DNA of 21,320 nt from Deinococcus marmoris (GTDB lineage: Bacteria; Deinococcota; Deinococci; Deinococcales; Deinococcaceae), in the NCBI RefSeq assembly GCF_001949125.1, contig NZ_MSTI01000182.1:1-21320 (forward strand), given 5' to 3'. Below the pieces are notes generated by a model that was not told the DNA's origin, did no database searches, and saw only the letters and a program-made list of their open reading frames with translations. Shown in pieces: positions 1 through 7,202 of the stretch. Within the stretch, counting starts at the first letter, position 1. Each line of letters starts with the position of its first letter. Both the position numbers and the translations under genes were made by a program.

Positions 1-311
1 GGTACGCACGGAGGCGCTTTGTGCGCCTCCGTCATGTCTGGGCCGATGGTGGTTATCTGGGCAAGCTGGTCACCTGGACGCTGGAAACACTGGGCTGGAC
101 ACTGGAAATCATCAAGCGTAGTGACAGGGCCAAAGGGTTTCAGGTGCTGCCTCGCCGCTGGGTGGTGGAACGCTCATTGGCGTGGTTGACGCGCTCACGT
201 CGGCTGAGCCGGGACTATGAAGGCCGCTGCCACACCTCCGCTTCCTGGTGCTATCTCGCCAACATTCGCTTGATGCTCCGTCGTCTTGATCCTTCTGTCG
301 AACCTTTATAA
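1..311 (+). CDS. IS5-family transposase, C-terminal part (cut by window edge)
   Basis: The reading frame is open from base 3 and ends at TAA 309-311, so the gene enters from outside the window and the GTG at 21 is not its start. The visible 102 residues hold two of the three DDE positions: the Asp in WADGGYLGKL, and the Glu in RRWVVERSLAWL, which is followed by the basic RSRRLSRDYE typical of IS5-type (DDE_Tnp_1/Tnp_4-like) transposases. The enzyme would excise and insert the IS by acting on its terminal repeats. Nothing in the visible part is broken, so it may be intact. The IS5 subgroup cannot be assigned from this fragment. Confidence 0.85.
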   Translation, partial: YARRRFVRLRHVWADGGYLGKLVTWTLETLGWTLEIIKRSDRAKGFQVLPRRWVVERSLAWLTRSRRLSRDYEGRCHTSASWCYLANIRLMLRRLDPSVEPL

Positions 312-320
312 ACGCGCTCT
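1..320 (+). mobile_element. 3' end of an IS5-family insertion sequence
   Basis: This is the right-hand part of an insertion sequence whose left part lies outside the window. It carries the C-terminal catalytic region of a DDE transposase and stops just past the transposase stop codon. The exact right terminus is not resolved. The segment tttataaacgcgctct (305-320) is the likely terminal inverted repeat, and ctaa at 319-322 could be part of a target duplication of the YTAR or TA kind used by IS5 elements. The stop codon of the converging minus-strand gene (319-321) lies in this junction. The other end is needed to prove the boundaries. Confidence 0.75.
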
Positions 321-1188
321 AAGAGGTTCGCTCATAGCGGGCCAGAAATGCGCTGGCGAACAAACCGCTCTGCTCCAGGCTCCGCGCCGCCGCCGCCAGC
401 GCCTCCTGCGGCATCGGCTCGCCGGAATCCCAGGGCAGTTGCCCGAACAGTTCGCCCAGGTCTGGATCGGCCAGGGCGCTCAGCAACCATTCCGTGACCA
501 AAGCACCTGCCTGCGCGCCCTGCCAGTGCGCCAGCGTCAGGGCGGCGGTCAGGCGCGGCAGCTCCTGCGGGTCACTGAGCATGGATTGGAGGGAGAGGCA
601 CGCAGCACTCTCCGGCTCAAACTCCGCCAGTGCCCAGGCACGCGAGGCCCGCGCCACGGAGTCCGGGTCACCCAATCCACCAGCCAACCAGCCTGCGGCC
701 TGCGGGCAATCCCGGCCCAGCACCGAGAAAAGATACGCCGCCATGCCGCGCGTTCCGGGGTCCACCGCCAGCAGCAGGGGGCGATAAATGTCGGCTCCGG
801 CCAGCACGGCGGCACGGGTGACCCTGACCCAGTGAAGTTCATCGGCAATGACCGCCTGATATTCGGGAGCCTGAACCTGGGCTGGATCGTCGTAAATCTG
901 GTGAACGTCGTGGTAACTGGCACCCCGCGCGGCGCAGGCCAGCCAGTTCAGCAGCTCCGAGTTCCCGGCTCCCAGCAGACCCAGCAAAAACGGCACCGCG
1001 TATGAAGTCGCCTGATACACCGTGCCCTGATGCCACAGGTTGCTATACAGGTCTGAAAGTGCGCCCACGTCGCCCGCCGCGATCTTGTGCAACTGCTCCG
1101 GCACATCGTCGGCCTCGCCATAAGCGTGCTGGAGGCTGGCCCAGTCCACCTGATCCAGTTCGCTCAGCGGGCGGGATGCGGCGTTCAC
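319..1188 (-). CDS. HEAT-like repeat protein, possible immunity-type protein
   Basis: This is a 289-residue protein made of Leu/Ala-rich helical pairs, as in HEAT repeats. The N-terminus reads WASLQHAYGEADDVPEQL and then NLWHQGTVYQATSYAVPFLL, a signature I associate with a bacterial HEAT-repeat family often found near SUKH-type immunity genes. No catalytic motif is visible. The start is GTG at 1188-1186, giving a GTGA overlap with the stop of the DUF5682 gene. The open frame continues upstream to 1473, but that part is a low-complexity shadow of DUF5682. The TAG stop (321-319) lies at the edge of the IS5 element, so the last residues may have been changed by the insertion. A scaffold or protein-binding role is inference. 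Confidence 0.75.
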   Translation of the reverse strand: MNAASRPLSELDQVDWASLQHAYGEADDVPEQLHKIAAGDVGALSDLYSNLWHQGTVYQATSYAVPFLLGLLGAGNSELLNWLACAARGASYHDVHQIYDDPAQVQAPEYQAVIADELHWVRVTRAAVLAGADIYRPLLLAVDPGTRGMAAYLFSVLGRDCPQAAGWLAGGLGDPDSVARASRAWALAEFEPESAACLSLQSMLSDPQELPRLTAALTLAHWQGAQAGALVTEWLLSALADPDLGELFGQLPWDSGEPMPQEALAAAARSLEQSGLFASAFLARYERTS

Positions 1189-3380
1189 TGGCGCACCCCC
1201 AGCAGCCGCAGCACCACCGGCACCACACGCATGGCCCGTTCCTCGTCCAGCTCCAGCACGGCCTCTCCCCTGTTTGGCCCGCCACCGCGCACCGCCTCGC
1301 CCAGCGCGCGGCGTTCGGGCTTCTCGTAGCGGGAAAACACGCGGCGCAGCAGGGGCAGCGACTCCTGGAAAGCGTCGCCTTCCAGACCCGCCAGCCAGCC
1401 GTCCAGCAGGGCCAGCAGCGCCGAGTCGTGCAGCAGCAGCGCGGCGCTGTGGCCCAGGAACCCGTCCAGCCAAGAAGTGACGTCGCCGGGGCGATCAGCA
1501 CCCAGAGCGAGGCTCACGCGTCGCTCCACTTCCGGGCTGTCCAGTTCGCCGCTGTCGCGCAACCGTCGCACGGCGTCCCCAACCAGCAGCGGATGGGCCT
1601 CCAGGCGATTCGCCAGATGCAGCAATGCAGCGCGCCACTCGGCCAGCGCCCCGGCATCGTCCAGCAGGCGCACGCTGGCGTCTCCGGCGTCCACGGCGCG
1701 TTGCAACACTCCGGCGGCGTCCTCGGCCAACCCGATGGCGGCAGTGGGCAGGCCCACACAGGTGCGGGTGAGCAGGGTGCGGAAGACACGGGCAGGGGCC
1801 TCATCTGCGCCTTTTGCCACCTCGTCGCGTCCACGCACGTCACCGTACCGGGCCAATCGGGCCAGCGGGGCCAGCGCGGAAAGCAAGTCGGCCACATCCG
1901 CCCCCACCGCCGCGCGGGCGTCCAGGGCGTCCAGCGCGGCGGGCAGAGCATCCGGCAAATCGGCGTATCGCACCGCTTCCAGCAGGGCGGTCAATTCAGA
2001 CAGGGACGCACTTGTCCGCGCTGTTTCGATGGCCTGTGCGCCTGCCGCGTCCGCCACCGTCTGACCGGAACGGCTGGCCTGCACCAGTCGGACGCTGAAT
2101 TCGGGCTGCCACGCCAGCGCCCAGGCTTCCTTGAAGGTGCCGCGCCCGCCCGCGTGCCGCTCCTGCGCCCAGGGAATGCCCAGCAGATTCAGGCGGTGAA
2201 ACAGGGCACTGCGGGCCAGATCGTTGTCCTGGCGCAGATCCAGGGTCATTTCCAGTTGTTCGGGCTGCACCTTCAGGCGCAGTTTCTTCTGCTGACGGGC
2301 CAGATCCTGCGCCAGCGGGACGGTGGGCGTGTCGGAAGGCACCTCGCCCAATGCCTCGCCCACGATCAACTGGCGCTCGATCAGGCGCAGCGGCAAATCG
2401 CTGTCCCAGCCGAAGACGCTCAGGGCGGCCTCGTTCAGCTCGTCCAGGCCGGGGAGGGCGCGGCCACGCAGTCCGGCCAGGGTATTCGCCAGTCGGGTGG
2501 CCTCGATCACGCTGGCGCTGCTGGCCTCCAGTTTCTCACCGCGCAGCAGCCGCGCCGCCCGCGCGAACCAGCGTTCGGTGACGTGTTCAGGGGTGGTGAA
2601 CAGGTGGTGGTAATACCCCGGCGAGCGCACGCCCGCGCCGTAGCCACTGTGCATGGACAGCCGCCCATGCGTCCACGGCACCCAGGTCAGCGTGACCTTC
2701 GCTCTGGGCAGGCCCTTGAGCAGCGCCGCATCCTCCTTGACCGGGTACGCTGCCAGATCGGTCAGCACGGGCGCGTGCCACGCTCCGCAGACCACGGCAA
2801 TACTCTGGAATCCTTCCTTCTGCGCGGCGCGAATCGTCTGTCGCATGTGGGCCTCGCGCATGGCCTCGCGGCCCGCCGGGGCGGGGGCATCGGCCCGCAC
2901 CGCCGTCATCACCTCCAGCACTGCCCCGAATACGTCGCCGCCGTCGCCCCTGGCTTCCACCAGGGTTTCCCACCAACGTTCAAAATCGCTGTATCCGGCA
3001 GCCTCGGCCAGCACGCGCAGAGGGTCAGAGTGGAGGTCAGATTCGGGTTCGTCCTCGCGCTCAAAGCCCAGCGTGGCGCTGGCGGGCAGGTCCATGAAGC
3101 GGGCCGGAATGTCCAGACGCGCCGCCCACTGGAAAGCCACAAATTCCGGGCTGAAGACGGCGAAAGGCCAGAACGACGCGCGGGCAGGATCGTCGTTCAC
3201 GTAGCCCAGCAGGGCCACGGGCGGCTTGAAGTCCGGGTGGGCCAGGAAAGGCAGCACGAGGTTGGCATCTGCCGGGCCTTCCACCAGCACCAGATCGGGC
3301 CGGAGCCGTTCCAGCGCCCCCGCCAGCGAACGCGCCGAGCCGGGGCCGTGGTGACGAATGGGGAATAGGGTGAGGGTCAT
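1185..3380 (-). CDS. DUF5682 family protein of a MoxR-associated cluster
   Basis: This 731-residue protein has the DUF5682 signature: FPIRHHGPGSARSL at residues 6-19, then LVEGPADAN (32-40). Further on are REAHMRQTIRAA (about 171-186) and VVCGAWHAPVL (196-206). The spacing of VEGP, R..HM and GAWH resembles the core of the TraB/ChaN/EreA-like fold, so E34 and H202 are candidate functional residues; that is inference. The C-terminal half is Leu/Ala-rich and helical without clear motifs. The start ATG lies 21 bases after the SUKH stop, with GGAG about 11 bases upstream, and its stop overlaps the next gene by 4 bases. Family members usually sit beside a MoxR ATPase and a VWA protein. The biochemical role is unknown. 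Confidence 0.85.
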   Translation of the reverse strand: MTLTLFPIRHHGPGSARSLAGALERLRPDLVLVEGPADANLVLPFLAHPDFKPPVALLGYVNDDPARASFWPFAVFSPEFVAFQWAARLDIPARFMDLPASATLGFEREDEPESDLHSDPLRVLAEAAGYSDFERWWETLVEARGDGGDVFGAVLEVMTAVRADAPAPAGREAMREAHMRQTIRAAQKEGFQSIAVVCGAWHAPVLTDLAAYPVKEDAALLKGLPRAKVTLTWVPWTHGRLSMHSGYGAGVRSPGYYHHLFTTPEHVTERWFARAARLLRGEKLEASSASVIEATRLANTLAGLRGRALPGLDELNEAALSVFGWDSDLPLRLIERQLIVGEALGEVPSDTPTVPLAQDLARQQKKLRLKVQPEQLEMTLDLRQDNDLARSALFHRLNLLGIPWAQERHAGGRGTFKEAWALAWQPEFSVRLVQASRSGQTVADAAGAQAIETARTSASLSELTALLEAVRYADLPDALPAALDALDARAAVGADVADLLSALAPLARLARYGDVRGRDEVAKGADEAPARVFRTLLTRTCVGLPTAAIGLAEDAAGVLQRAVDAGDASVRLLDDAGALAEWRAALLHLANRLEAHPLLVGDAVRRLRDSGELDSPEVERRVSLALGADRPGDVTSWLDGFLGHSAALLLHDSALLALLDGWLAGLEGDAFQESLPLLRRVFSRYEKPERRALGEAVRGGGPNRGEAVLELDEERAMRVVPVVLRLLGVRQ

Positions 3381-3401
3381 TGCCCTATCTGCTCCAACAT
3401 A

Positions 3402-3926
3402 TTATTCGTCCTCATCATCAAATACATCTGCCGTCACCAATTGACGGATGAACGTCTCAATATCCGGCGCAAGCCAAGTAATTTTATAATTATTACCCTG
3501 ATCTACGTGAACCACACTCGGCTCTCCAGTGGGGCCGCACTCGCGGTAATCCAGAGCCACCATGTCGTGTCCAGCCGAAGGGCAGTCAGCAAAGTAGATA
3601 CCGAGTGGCGGATATCCCAACTCTTCTATTGCAGATTGACTTCCCAATTTACTGCACAAGCCGTAGAGCTTGCTTCGCCCTATGCCGAAAATGCTGGTGA
3701 TAGCGATATGATCTTCAGCCCATCCCGTAGCCTCAGTTGTCGGAAAGCAGGTTCTAATCGGCCAGCCGCCATTCTGAGTCTGCATCAGAGTGACATAGCT
3801 AGCGGGCAATTTATACCCCAATTCATCCTCTACTGAAGCAATCATATCCGGTGTAGGCGGTGATTCAATATAGTCTTTTGCCTGTGACCCATACGTATCA
3901 GGCTTCCAGAATTGATCTTGCTCCAT
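3402..3926 (-). CDS. SUKH (SMI1/KNR4) family protein, immunity-type
   Basis: This 174-residue protein shows the SUKH pattern: a helix with VEDELGYKLPASYVTLMQ (32-49), then QNGG (51-54), a middle GIGRSKLYGL segment (81-90), and the C-terminal strand pair GIYFADCPSAGHDMVALD (109-126) and GEPSVVHVDQ (134-143). SUKH domains are best known as immunity proteins that bind and neutralise polymorphic or contact-dependent toxins, but many are orphans, as here. The tail is acidic (DVFDDEDE). The gene starts 2 bases after the MoxR stop, so it is embedded in the operon. Its GC content is about 50% by hand count over 3421-3900, clearly below both neighbours, which suggests recent acquisition. No toxin gene is visible nearby. 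Confidence 0.85.
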   Translation of the reverse strand: MEQDQFWKPDTYGSQAKDYIESPPTPDMIASVEDELGYKLPASYVTLMQTQNGGWPIRTCFPTTEATGWAEDHIAITSIFGIGRSKLYGLCSKLGSQSAIEELGYPPLGIYFADCPSAGHDMVALDYRECGPTGEPSVVHVDQGNNYKITWLAPDIETFIRQLVTADVFDDEDE

Positions 3927-3928
3927 CC

Positions 3929-5032
3929 TCAGCTCACCGCCCTACAAGCCTTATACAAATCCCGCCAGTCTTCCCGCTTCTTCGCCACGGTTTCCAGGTA
4001 TTCGCGCCACACTATGCCGTCCTGCACCGGGTCTTTGACCACTGCACCCACCAGACTGGCGGCCACGTCGGCGGCGCTCAGTTCGCCGTTGCCGAAATGC
4101 GCCGCGAGGCTCAGGCCGTGGTTGACCACGCTGATGGCCTCAGCGGTGGACAGTGTGCCGCTGGGGGCCTTCAGCTTGGTCTTGCCGTCCTCGGTAACCC
4201 CGCTCCGCAACTCGCGGAAGATGGTCACGATACGCCGCACTTCCTCCAGGGCTGGGGGCGCGGCGGGAATCTGGAGGCTGCTCGCCAGTTGCGCCACCCG
4301 CTGCACCACGATCCTCACCTCGTCTTCCAGGCTGTCGGGCACGGGCAGAATCACCGTGTTAAAGCGGCGTTTGAGGGCGCTGGACAGGTCATTGACGCCC
4401 CGGTCCCGGTTGTTGGCGGTGGCAATCATGTTGAAGCCGCGCGTGGCCTGAACTTCCGTGTTCAGCTCCGGCACGGGCAGCGTTTTCTCGGACAGCACGG
4501 TAATCAGGGTGTCCTGCACGTCGCTCTGTACGCGGGTCAGTTCCTCGATGCGGGCCAGCTTCCCCGTTCGCATGGCGCGCATGATCGGGCTTTCCACCAG
4601 GGCGGCCTCGCTGGGGCCTTCGGCGATCAGGCGGGCGTAGTTCCAGCCGTAGCGAATGGCCTCCTCCCCGGTGCCCGCCGTGCCCTGCACCAGCAGCGTA
4701 CTGTCGCCCGAAATGGCGGCGGCCAGGTGTTCGCTGACCCAACTCTTGGCGGTGCCGGGGACGCCGATCAGCAGCAGGGCGCGGTCTGTGGCGAGGGTGG
4801 CCACCGCGATTTCCATCAAGCGGCGGTGGCCCACATACTTGGCAGTGATCTCGGTGCCGTCTTTCAATTTGCCGCCCATCAGGTAGGTCAGGACGGCGTG
4901 CGGGCTGAGGTTCCACTGCGGGGGCTTTGGCCTGTCGTCCTGTGCGGCCAGGGCAGATAGTTCGTGGGCGTAGGCTTGCTCGGCGTGCTGGCGCAGGACT
5001 TCTGGGGCGGGTGTGGGCTGGGTGGCAGTCAT
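3929..5032 (-). CDS. MoxR-type AAA+ ATPase
   Basis: This is a 367-residue AAA+ ATPase. The Walker A motif is GVPGTAKSW (90-98). The segment ARIEELTRV (160-168) occupies the Walker B position, where classic MoxR proteins have LxDEINRA, so Glu replaces the Asp. Sensor 1 is MIATANNRDRG (202-212), and ALKRRF (219-224) supplies the likely arginine finger. MoxR ATPases form ring oligomers and typically act as chaperone-like remodelers with a VWA-domain partner. The start ATG has AAGGAG at a good distance (TCAAGGAGACGTT before ATG). It follows the YcxB-like gene by 28 bases and is followed within 2 bases by the SUKH gene. This is the likely energy source of the cluster; its substrate is unknown. Confidence 0.93.
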   Translation of the reverse strand: MTATQPTPAPEVLRQHAEQAYAHELSALAAQDDRPKPPQWNLSPHAVLTYLMGGKLKDGTEITAKYVGHRRLMEIAVATLATDRALLLIGVPGTAKSWVSEHLAAAISGDSTLLVQGTAGTGEEAIRYGWNYARLIAEGPSEAALVESPIMRAMRTGKLARIEELTRVQSDVQDTLITVLSEKTLPVPELNTEVQATRGFNMIATANNRDRGVNDLSSALKRRFNTVILPVPDSLEDEVRIVVQRVAQLASSLQIPAAPPALEEVRRIVTIFRELRSGVTEDGKTKLKAPSGTLSTAEAISVVNHGLSLAAHFGNGELSAADVAASLVGAVVKDPVQDGIVWREYLETVAKKREDWRDLYKACRAVS

Positions 5033-5060
5033 AACGTCTCCTTGAGGATCGGGGGGAAAT

Positions 5061-5507
5061 TCAGCGTTCCAGCGCCGTGCGAACCGGGCCGTCGGGAATC
5101 ATCATGGTGGCGTTGCCGCCGTACTGCACGCTCAGCGCCCCCTGATAGCGGGTCACTCCACCCATCTTGGTCAGCGGCAGGCGAAAACTGCCCTGGGCGT
5201 TGACGATGTGCAGCGTGCTGTCCTCCTGATCCAGGCGGAATTCGGTCACGCCGCTGTTGCGGGCGGTGAGCAGCACCTGGGCCATGCTGCGGCGGGCGTT
5301 CCACCACACGAACAGACCCAGCGCCGCCGCCGCCAGCAGAAAGAAGATGTTGCGGTAATACACCGCCCAGATCACGCCGATTATGGTCAGCAGGGCCAGG
5401 GCGATCAGCGGGCCGCGCAGGATGCGGCGCTGCATCTGGCGGTAAACGCTGGCGACGAGCAGTTGCCCATCGGGAGAGGCCCAGTCCACGGTCTGCTGAA
5501 TGGTCAT
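5061..5507 (-). CDS. two-TM membrane protein with YcxB-like C-terminal domain
   Basis: This 148-residue protein has two hydrophobic helices at about residues 33-51 and 54-69, separated by a two-residue YR turn. A soluble beta-rich domain follows (about 86-148), with GVTEFRLDQEDSTLHI, LTKMGGVTRYQGALSV and MIPDG. The layout and the closing IPDG resemble the YcxB-like family, with two TMs and a small PH-like domain on the cytoplasmic side. There is no signal peptide. The function is unknown. The gene sits between the SWIM/DUF5691 pair and MoxR, so it could anchor the complex to the membrane, but that is inference. It is separated from DUF5691 by a MITE-like element, so its transcription may depend on read-through of that repeat. 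Confidence 0.7.
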   Translation of the reverse strand: MTIQQTVDWASPDGQLLVASVYRQMQRRILRGPLIALALLTIIGVIWAVYYRNIFFLLAAAALGLFVWWNARRSMAQVLLTARNSGVTEFRLDQEDSTLHIVNAQGSFRLPLTKMGGVTRYQGALSVQYGGNATMMIPDGPVRTALER

Positions 5508-5520
5508 AAACTGTTCCTCA

Positions 5521-5654
5521 TACGGACTCCGATTGAATCGTTTGCAGAACGATAGAAATCCGAGCGGACGCTAGAATGAGAAGAACGGGTTCCGGGCGTG
5601 GAGTTGGCAAACTGGCGCTTTCCCAGTTTGTAAGCGTTACAGACGGAATCCGTA
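5521..5654. mobile_element. MITE-like element with TCA target duplication
   Basis: This 134-base non-coding segment is bounded by imperfect terminal inverted repeats, TACGGACTCCG (5521-5531) and CGGAATCCGTA (5644-5654), with 10 of 11 positions paired and weaker similarity continuing inward. The same trinucleotide TCA directly flanks both ends (5518-5520 and 5655-5657), as expected of a TNA-type target duplication made by some IS5-family transposases. No reading frame of interest lies inside. On the minus strand the right-hand TCA copy reads TGA and is the stop codon of the DUF5691 gene. It resembles the small non-coding repeats known from Deinococcus genomes. The parent transposase is not identified. 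Confidence 0.7.
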
Positions 5655-7202
5655 TCATAGGGACCTCTCTGCCGCAAAATCGGCGTGAATCTGGGCGCGC
5701 AGGTCCAGGCCAGCGTACAGGTTATCCAGCGTCTGGCGGGCGTATTCGGGGGCATCGGCAGGCAAGGAGGCGGGGCGTGGAGCAGCGGGCGCGGCGCGGG
5801 TCTGGGCCAGCTCCAGCACGTTGATCCAGCCGTAATCCCAGTCCGAGTTCTTGTCATAGGCGGCGTACTGGGATTCCGCCTTACGGACAGCCCGGCTGAG
5901 CTGCCTGAAAACCTCGGTGGAAAGGTCAGCAGGCCACGGCGTCGGCAGGCCCCGCAGCAGGGTCAGCGTGAGCTGCGAATCGTGGCCCCGCAGCGCCGCG
6001 TGCAGTTCGGCCTCGCGGCGCTGCGCTGGAACCAGGGCCAGCAGGTCCGCCCGCCAGTGCGTGAAACTGCCCTTCAGGCGAGGCAGCAGCAGTTCGGCCA
6101 GTTCCGAGAATGCCGGCTCTATCGGCTGGGCTGCCGAAGAGAAAACGGCCCGCACCAGCTCGTCGGTGGCCTCGAATTGTGCCGCCAGACCCACCAGCCC
6201 GGCAGGCTCCAGCTCAAGCGCGGTCATCAATGCCCCTGGATGTGCGGCGTTCAGCAGGTGGCGCAGGCGTTCGGCGGGGTGCTTGACAGGCTCCAGACCA
6301 TCGCGTTTCAGGTCCGCGTCGGGCACCTCCGGCAGGGTCAGGGTGAAGTTGACCTGACCGCGCAATCTGCCCAGGAACCCCACCTTTTCCTGTCCCAGCA
6401 TGGCCTTCGCGCGGCCTGTCATCCGGGCGTTGTAAGCACTGCCGGGCAACCGCTGAAGCAGGCGGCGGGCCTGAACGCGCACGTCCTCGCTGCGGTCAGA
6501 CAGCGTTTCTTCCAGCAGGGGTTCGAGTTCGGCGTCCCCTGCCTCCCAGCTCTGCGCCAGCACGTCCAGCAGCCGCTTGCGAACGCCCGCCTTCTCGGAC
6601 TTGAAATGAACGGTCAGGAATTCGCGGGAGGCGGCAGAATCGGCGTCTCGCAGGGCGCGGAACAGCGCCTCCCGGCCCGCCTCGGTGGCCGCCTCCCATT
6701 CCGGGCCGTCCACCGTCACCTCACCACTTTTCAGGCCACGCAGCCAGCGCCAGTCATGGGAAAACCCGGCCAGCCAGCGCCCGCGTTCACCCAGCACCGG
6801 GCGCAACGTGGCACGCAGTTCCTCATTCACACGCGCACCCCAGTCCAGCAGGTCGGGCAGGTCAGCGTGTGGCACGCGCCAGCCCGCCACGCTGCACAGG
6901 CTCAGCCACTCGGGCAGCATGGCCGTATTCAGCACGGCGATCAGGTGCCGGGTCACGCGGGCGGGGGCCTCGGGCCGAAGTTCGGCAGGAGCAGGCTCAG
7001 GGGGCGAGGCCAGCGGCAGTGGCATTTGCCCCGCACGGGTTGCCAGTCCCACCAGCGCGGCGCGGGCCAGCAGGGTGGATTCCGCGTCATCTCTTTTCAC
7101 GCGGCTCAGGGCATCGGCCAGCGCCGTGTCGGCGTGCGAAGGCAGAGCGGCGCGTGACGTTCCCACCAGTGCCGTTGCCAGCAGCATCTTCAGATCGCTC
7201 AT
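5655..7202 (-). CDS. DUF5691 family protein with HEAT-like repeats
   Basis: This 515-residue protein starts MSDLKMLLATALVGTSR, the usual beginning of DUF5691 proteins. A HEAT-like pair lies in the middle (RKRLLDVLAQSWEAGDAELE, then LSDRSEDVRVQARRLLQRLP), and the rest is Leu/Ala-rich and helical. I see no enzymatic motif. I chose the ATG at 7202-7200 because it gives an ATGA overlap with the SWIM stop; the 20 upstream codons in the same frame overlap SWIM and are not conserved-looking. The pair SWIM-DUF5691 is a recurrent neighbour of MoxR/DUF5682, suggesting the two proteins work as a unit. The stop codon TGA coincides with the target duplication of the adjacent MITE-like element. Confidence 0.85.
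   Translation of the reverse strand: MSDLKMLLATALVGTSRAALPSHADTALADALSRVKRDDAESTLLARAALVGLATRAGQMPLPLASPPEPAPAELRPEAPARVTRHLIAVLNTAMLPEWLSLCSVAGWRVPHADLPDLLDWGARVNEELRATLRPVLGERGRWLAGFSHDWRWLRGLKSGEVTVDGPEWEAATEAGREALFRALRDADSAASREFLTVHFKSEKAGVRKRLLDVLAQSWEAGDAELEPLLEETLSDRSEDVRVQARRLLQRLPGSAYNARMTGRAKAMLGQEKVGFLGRLRGQVNFTLTLPEVPDADLKRDGLEPVKHPAERLRHLLNAAHPGALMTALELEPAGLVGLAAQFEATDELVRAVFSSAAQPIEPAFSELAELLLPRLKGSFTHWRADLLALVPAQRREAELHAALRGHDSQLTLTLLRGLPTPWPADLSTEVFRQLSRAVRKAESQYAAYDKNSDWDYGWINVLELAQTRAAPAAPRPASLPADAPEYARQTLDNLYAGLDLRAQIHADFAAERSL

Noticed and set aside
1189..1473. 95-residue N-terminal extension of the HEAT-like protein
   Set aside because: It is Arg/Ala/Gly-rich sequence antisense or out of frame to DUF5682; the GTGA overlap marks the real start.
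1002..3368. 788-codon open frame on the plus strand
   Set aside because: It lies exactly opposite DUF5682, is rich in Gln/Gly/His/Arg without any domain, and is a typical high-GC antisense shadow.
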